Positions 61,438 through 64,000 of a stretch of DNA of 64,000 nucleotides are shown here, in pieces. Location: NCBI RefSeq assembly GCF_044962685.1, contig NZ_JBBKTX010000001.1, positions 265,832-329,831 on the forward strand, in the 5' to 3' direction. The position numbers were made by a program, and so were the translations under genes. Source of the DNA: Oceanobacter antarcticus (GTDB lineage Bacteria > Pseudomonadota > Gammaproteobacteria > Pseudomonadales > Oceanobacteraceae). Position 1 is the first letter of the stretch; every line of letters starts with the position of its first letter. The notes below the pieces were generated by a model. It saw nothing but the letters and a program-made list of their open reading frames with translations. It was not told the origin of the DNA and ran no database searches.

Positions 61438-62986
61438 TAAGTTTTATTTTCTCGATGAGCCCTTGCTCTCCTTTGGTGGCGACCAAGTTGCTGAAGATCC
61501 CAAGGATGGATTAGCACTATTTGGGCCAAATGAAGCTCGCAGTTCCTTGCCAGACAATATTGTTATTGGAACAATTGAAGGACTAAATCTTTGGGGAGGG
61601 TGGTGCAAAGCTTTGAATGCACCTTCTTCATGTGTTGATATTAATAGGCAAAGACCATGGCCTCCTTACCCCGGATATGATGTGGCTTTTGGTTCGTCTT
61701 GGCCTAGTCCTCTAAAAGCGTATTCACTTGATGCAAATGAACTTCAAAATGCGGCGACCAAATCTGATAAACATGAGCGTGCGTTTGCAGTGGCAAATCA
61801 GTATTTATCAAATATTGAAAAGGTTAAAAAGCTTGATAATAAGCCCGCTTTAGCAATATGTGTTGTCCCAGATTTTGTTTATGACCACTGCCGTCCCCAA
61901 TCTTACGTGCAAGAAAAAAGTGATGAACCCAAGACAAACGAACAGAAAAAGTATTTAAAGAATGTCCTTAAAGATCATGATATGGGGCAATCACGATTGT
62001 TTGAAGACGAGGCACTGTTCGATAAAAATACTAATTTGGAACAATATGGCCTATCACCAGACTTCAGGCGTCAGCTAAAGGCTCGTGTGATGGAATATGA
62101 CTTGCCGATTCAGATTATACGAGAATCCACTTTACGGATAACTAAGCAAATACGGGATGGTGAGCCGGGTGTTAATCCGTTGTCTGATAGGTTATGGAAT
62201 TTTGGTACTGCCTTATATTACAAATGCGGTTTAAAACCATGGAAAACGCCATGGGCAAGAGAAGGTGTTTGTTATATTGGGTTGGCTTATAAACTGGCAA
62301 ATCAGAAAAGTGGAACAGCATGTTGTGCTGCTCAAATGTTTTTAGATAGTGGTGATGGTGTTGTTTTCGTTGGTGAGTTTGGGCCTTGGTACTCACCAGA
62401 AAAGAAGGAGTTTCACTTGTCTAAAGAAGCGGCAGAAAAAATGCTCAAAGGAGCAATTGAAACCTATCAGGATCAGGAAGGAAAGCCACTAAAGGAAGTT
62501 TTTCTGCATGCAAGGTCTGGCATTAACAAGGAAGAATTTGAGGGCTTTCAAAAAGCTTGTCCTGAAGGAGTGAAATTGAATGCCATAAAGGTAAGAAAGG
62601 ATAATTCGTGCCCTAGGCTGTTTCGATATGGTGATCACCCTAAAGTCGGACTTCGTGGAAAACACCCCATTTTGAGAGGGACATTTTGGCAGCGAAACAA
62701 ATACAGAGGGTATTTGTTTACCACAGGGTTTAAACCACGCGTTGGTTCCTATGATGGCTGGGAAGTTCCTGTTCCATTGCTCATCCAAATTCAGCACGGT
62801 GATGCTGACCTGGTTCAAGTAGCTCAAGATGTTCTAGGCTTGACCAAGCTGAATTATAACGCCTGTCAATTGGGTGAAAGCGAGCCTATTACTGTAAAAA
62901 ACTCAGATAGGATTGGTGAGATTTTGCTATCTAATCCAGAGTTCAAGCATGATAAATGGAAGCATAATTTCAAATATTATATATAA
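61430..62986 (+). CDS. Short prokaryotic Argonaute (MID-PIWI)
   Basis: The 518-residue protein has only MID and PIWI domains, as in short pAgos that act with APAZ partners to sense foreign nucleic acid by a guide. The MID/PIWI junction is clear: IQIIRESTLR (227-236), LWNFGTALYYKCGLKPWKTPW (255-275), HGDADLVQVAQDVLGLTKLNYN near the end. The PIWI catalytic tetrad is lost: the IGID position is YIGLAY (282-287) and the HRDG position is HARSG (360-364). The ATG at 61430 follows AAGGAGG inside the preceding gene. It is not expected to cut targets itself. Confidence 0.93.
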   Translation: MSDKFYFLDEPLLSFGGDQVAEDPKDGLALFGPNEARSSLPDNIVIGTIEGLNLWGGWCKALNAPSSCVDINRQRPWPPYPGYDVAFGSSWPSPLKAYSLDANELQNAATKSDKHERAFAVANQYLSNIEKVKKLDNKPALAICVVPDFVYDHCRPQSYVQEKSDEPKTNEQKKYLKNVLKDHDMGQSRLFEDEALFDKNTNLEQYGLSPDFRRQLKARVMEYDLPIQIIRESTLRITKQIRDGEPGVNPLSDRLWNFGTALYYKCGLKPWKTPWAREGVCYIGLAYKLANQKSGTACCAAQMFLDSGDGVVFVGEFGPWYSPEKKEFHLSKEAAEKMLKGAIETYQDQEGKPLKEVFLHARSGINKEEFEGFQKACPEGVKLNAIKVRKDNSCPRLFRYGDHPKVGLRGKHPILRGTFWQRNKYRGYLFTTGFKPRVGSYDGWEVPVPLLIQIQHGDADLVQVAQDVLGLTKLNYNACQLGESEPITVKNSDRIGEILLSNPEFKHDKWKHNFKYYI

Positions 62987-63028
62987 CTAAAATTGATCTT
63001 CTTTTGAGAGTTACATGAGGGGAATGAA

Positions 63029-63923
63029 ATGGATGTCAATGAACATAGAGATATTCTCATTCAGTATCATGGTCTTAAAAATACTGATGATGTCTATACA
63101 TTTTATTATGATGAAACGAATAACATCCGAAAACTATATCTGAAAGATACGGGCCTTAATGTTGGCAAGACAGATAACTTTGTTCTCGCGGGAATACTAC
63201 ATAAAGGGTTAAGTACCGATAGTGATTATTCAGCTCTCTTTAAGAATTTGAATCTTCAAAAAATTGCCCGTGAGTTAAAGCTCAAGCATATTGCTAAAGG
63301 TGATTTTTTTGGATATGCTTAAATCTGATAAGCTTTTCATTATTCTAAGCTGGCTCATCGAAAACAAATTCTACATTCATTATTTTAATCTCAATATCAT
63401 ATACTGGTCTGTCATTGATATTATTGATTCAATTGTAGGAGAGCTGCATTATCCCTTTTACATTATGAATCACATGTCACTTAAAAGTGATTTTTATGAG
63501 ATTGCAAATAGCAATTCTGGCGTCTTTCTAAATGCTCTGCACGAATTTAACTATCCAGATATTCCAGAAGAAAAAGCTCATGTATTTTGCCTATGGCTTA
63601 TCGATTTTACACGCATACACGGTTGCATATTGCCTGATTTTCGAGCGAATGTACTCGAAAATCTGATTAAAGAGTCTCTGAAAATTGAAGACTTATCGTT
63701 CATATCAGGATTTCATGGTCGAGAATTGATCTCCAGCTTTATGGTTTTTTATTTGAGAAATCTGTATCTATATAAAAACTCCAAACATATCTTTGATGAA
63801 GAAAAGAGTATTCAGGAAGACGTTAATGGATTTCCATTAACCGAAAATGGGGTGCCTATTCAGAATCACGCTTTTGTTACCCTGTATGTCAACCTAAGCC
63901 TGAGCCAGTGGCTTTTGAGATAA
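63029..63923 (+). pseudogene. DUF3800-like gene with a frameshift in a T7 tract
   Basis: The first 97 codons read like a DUF3800 N-terminus (YTFYYDETNNIRKLYL, NFVLAGILHKG, KHIAKGDFF) and stop at 63322. The rest of the protein continues in another frame from about 63311 (DMLKSDKLFIILSWLIENKFYIHYFN, then VDID-like helices and HAFVTLY). Removing one T from the seven at 63304-63310 restores a 297-residue protein. A ribosome site AGGGGA precedes the ATG, 42 bp after the Argonaute gene, so it belongs to the same operon. It is either a true frameshift, ribosomal slippage or a sequencing error. Confidence 0.65.
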
Positions 63924-63954
63924 CATCTAAATCAGGGCGCTCAGGAGAATCACC

Positions 63955-64000
63955 ATGCCAAAACCTGCTACCACTGCTAATCCCAAAGTTGAACCCAGTC
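63955..64000 (+). CDS. Start of the next gene, cut by the window end
   Basis: An AGGAG ribosome site (63942-63946) is followed eight bases later by an ATG and an open frame MPKPATTANPKVEPS to the last base. Too short to identify. Confidence 0.5.
   Translation, partial: MPKPATTANPKVEPS

Noticed and set aside
63291..63923. TTG-start reading of the second DUF3800 half as a separate gene
   Set aside because: The first residues repeat the end of the upstream frame shifted by one base and there is no ribosome site; a frameshifted single gene explains both halves.
50244..64000. Integrase and attachment sites bordering the accessory region
   Set aside because: No integrase gene, tRNA target or matching direct repeat was found in the window; the right border lies beyond it.

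Overview
The window reads as a chromosome segment of a polarly flagellated, probably marine gammaproteobacterium, most like the Oceanospirillales or a close neighbour. The reasons are the mix of AmpD/AmpE, CmoA/CmoB, a Na+-pumping oxaloacetate decarboxylase, Mqo, FlrA/FlrB/FlrC and a GroEL ending in GGM repeats. The genus cannot be fixed from sequence reading alone. No rRNA, tRNA or CRISPR array was seen.

Bases 1-50240 are core genome. In order: a DUF3530 exported protein (-); rpe-gph, an exported unknown protein and rmuC (+); a GlcG/HbpS-like protein; cmoA-cmoB; a TfpX/TfpZ pilin accessory protein and nadC (-); ampD-ampE; PilZ, globin, dps and dusC (all -); oadGAB (+) with a strong terminator; a minor-pilin operon fimT-pilV-pilW-pilX-pilY1-pilE (-); mqo (-); a cellulose operon bcsA-bcsB-bcsZ-bcsC (+); a TPR-methyltransferase fusion (-); fliS, flrA, flrB and flrC (+) with a good sigma-54 promoter before flrB; a membrane protein, an exported Nudix protein, an ATL-like protein and an SDR (-); then fxsA and groES-groEL (+). 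Surface attachment and motility dominate: type IV pili, cellulose, c-di-GMP-binding PilZ domains and the flagellar regulatory cascade.

After the groEL terminator (about 50240) the character changes to an accessory region. It holds a decayed IS3-family transposase, the C-terminal part of a relaxase, a RelE-type toxin with an XRE antitoxin, an exported orphan protein, several gene fragments, a HigB/HigA pair, small unknown genes, a VirD4/TraG-type coupling protein with a small membrane partner, and a short RadC. A 13-bp motif is repeated at the same distance before two of these genes. Between radC and the last operon lies about 650 bp of non-coding DNA with at least five consecutive hairpins.

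The most striking content is the last operon (59602-63923). It encodes a three-part nuclease-TIR-APAZ protein overlapping by 8 bp a short prokaryotic Argonaute (MID-PIWI, catalytic residues replaced), followed by a DUF3800-like gene broken by one extra T in a T7 tract. This is a predicted short-Argonaute defence system. The TIR domain seems to lack its usual glutamate, so the N-terminal nuclease may be the effector. A further gene starts at 63955 and runs off the window.
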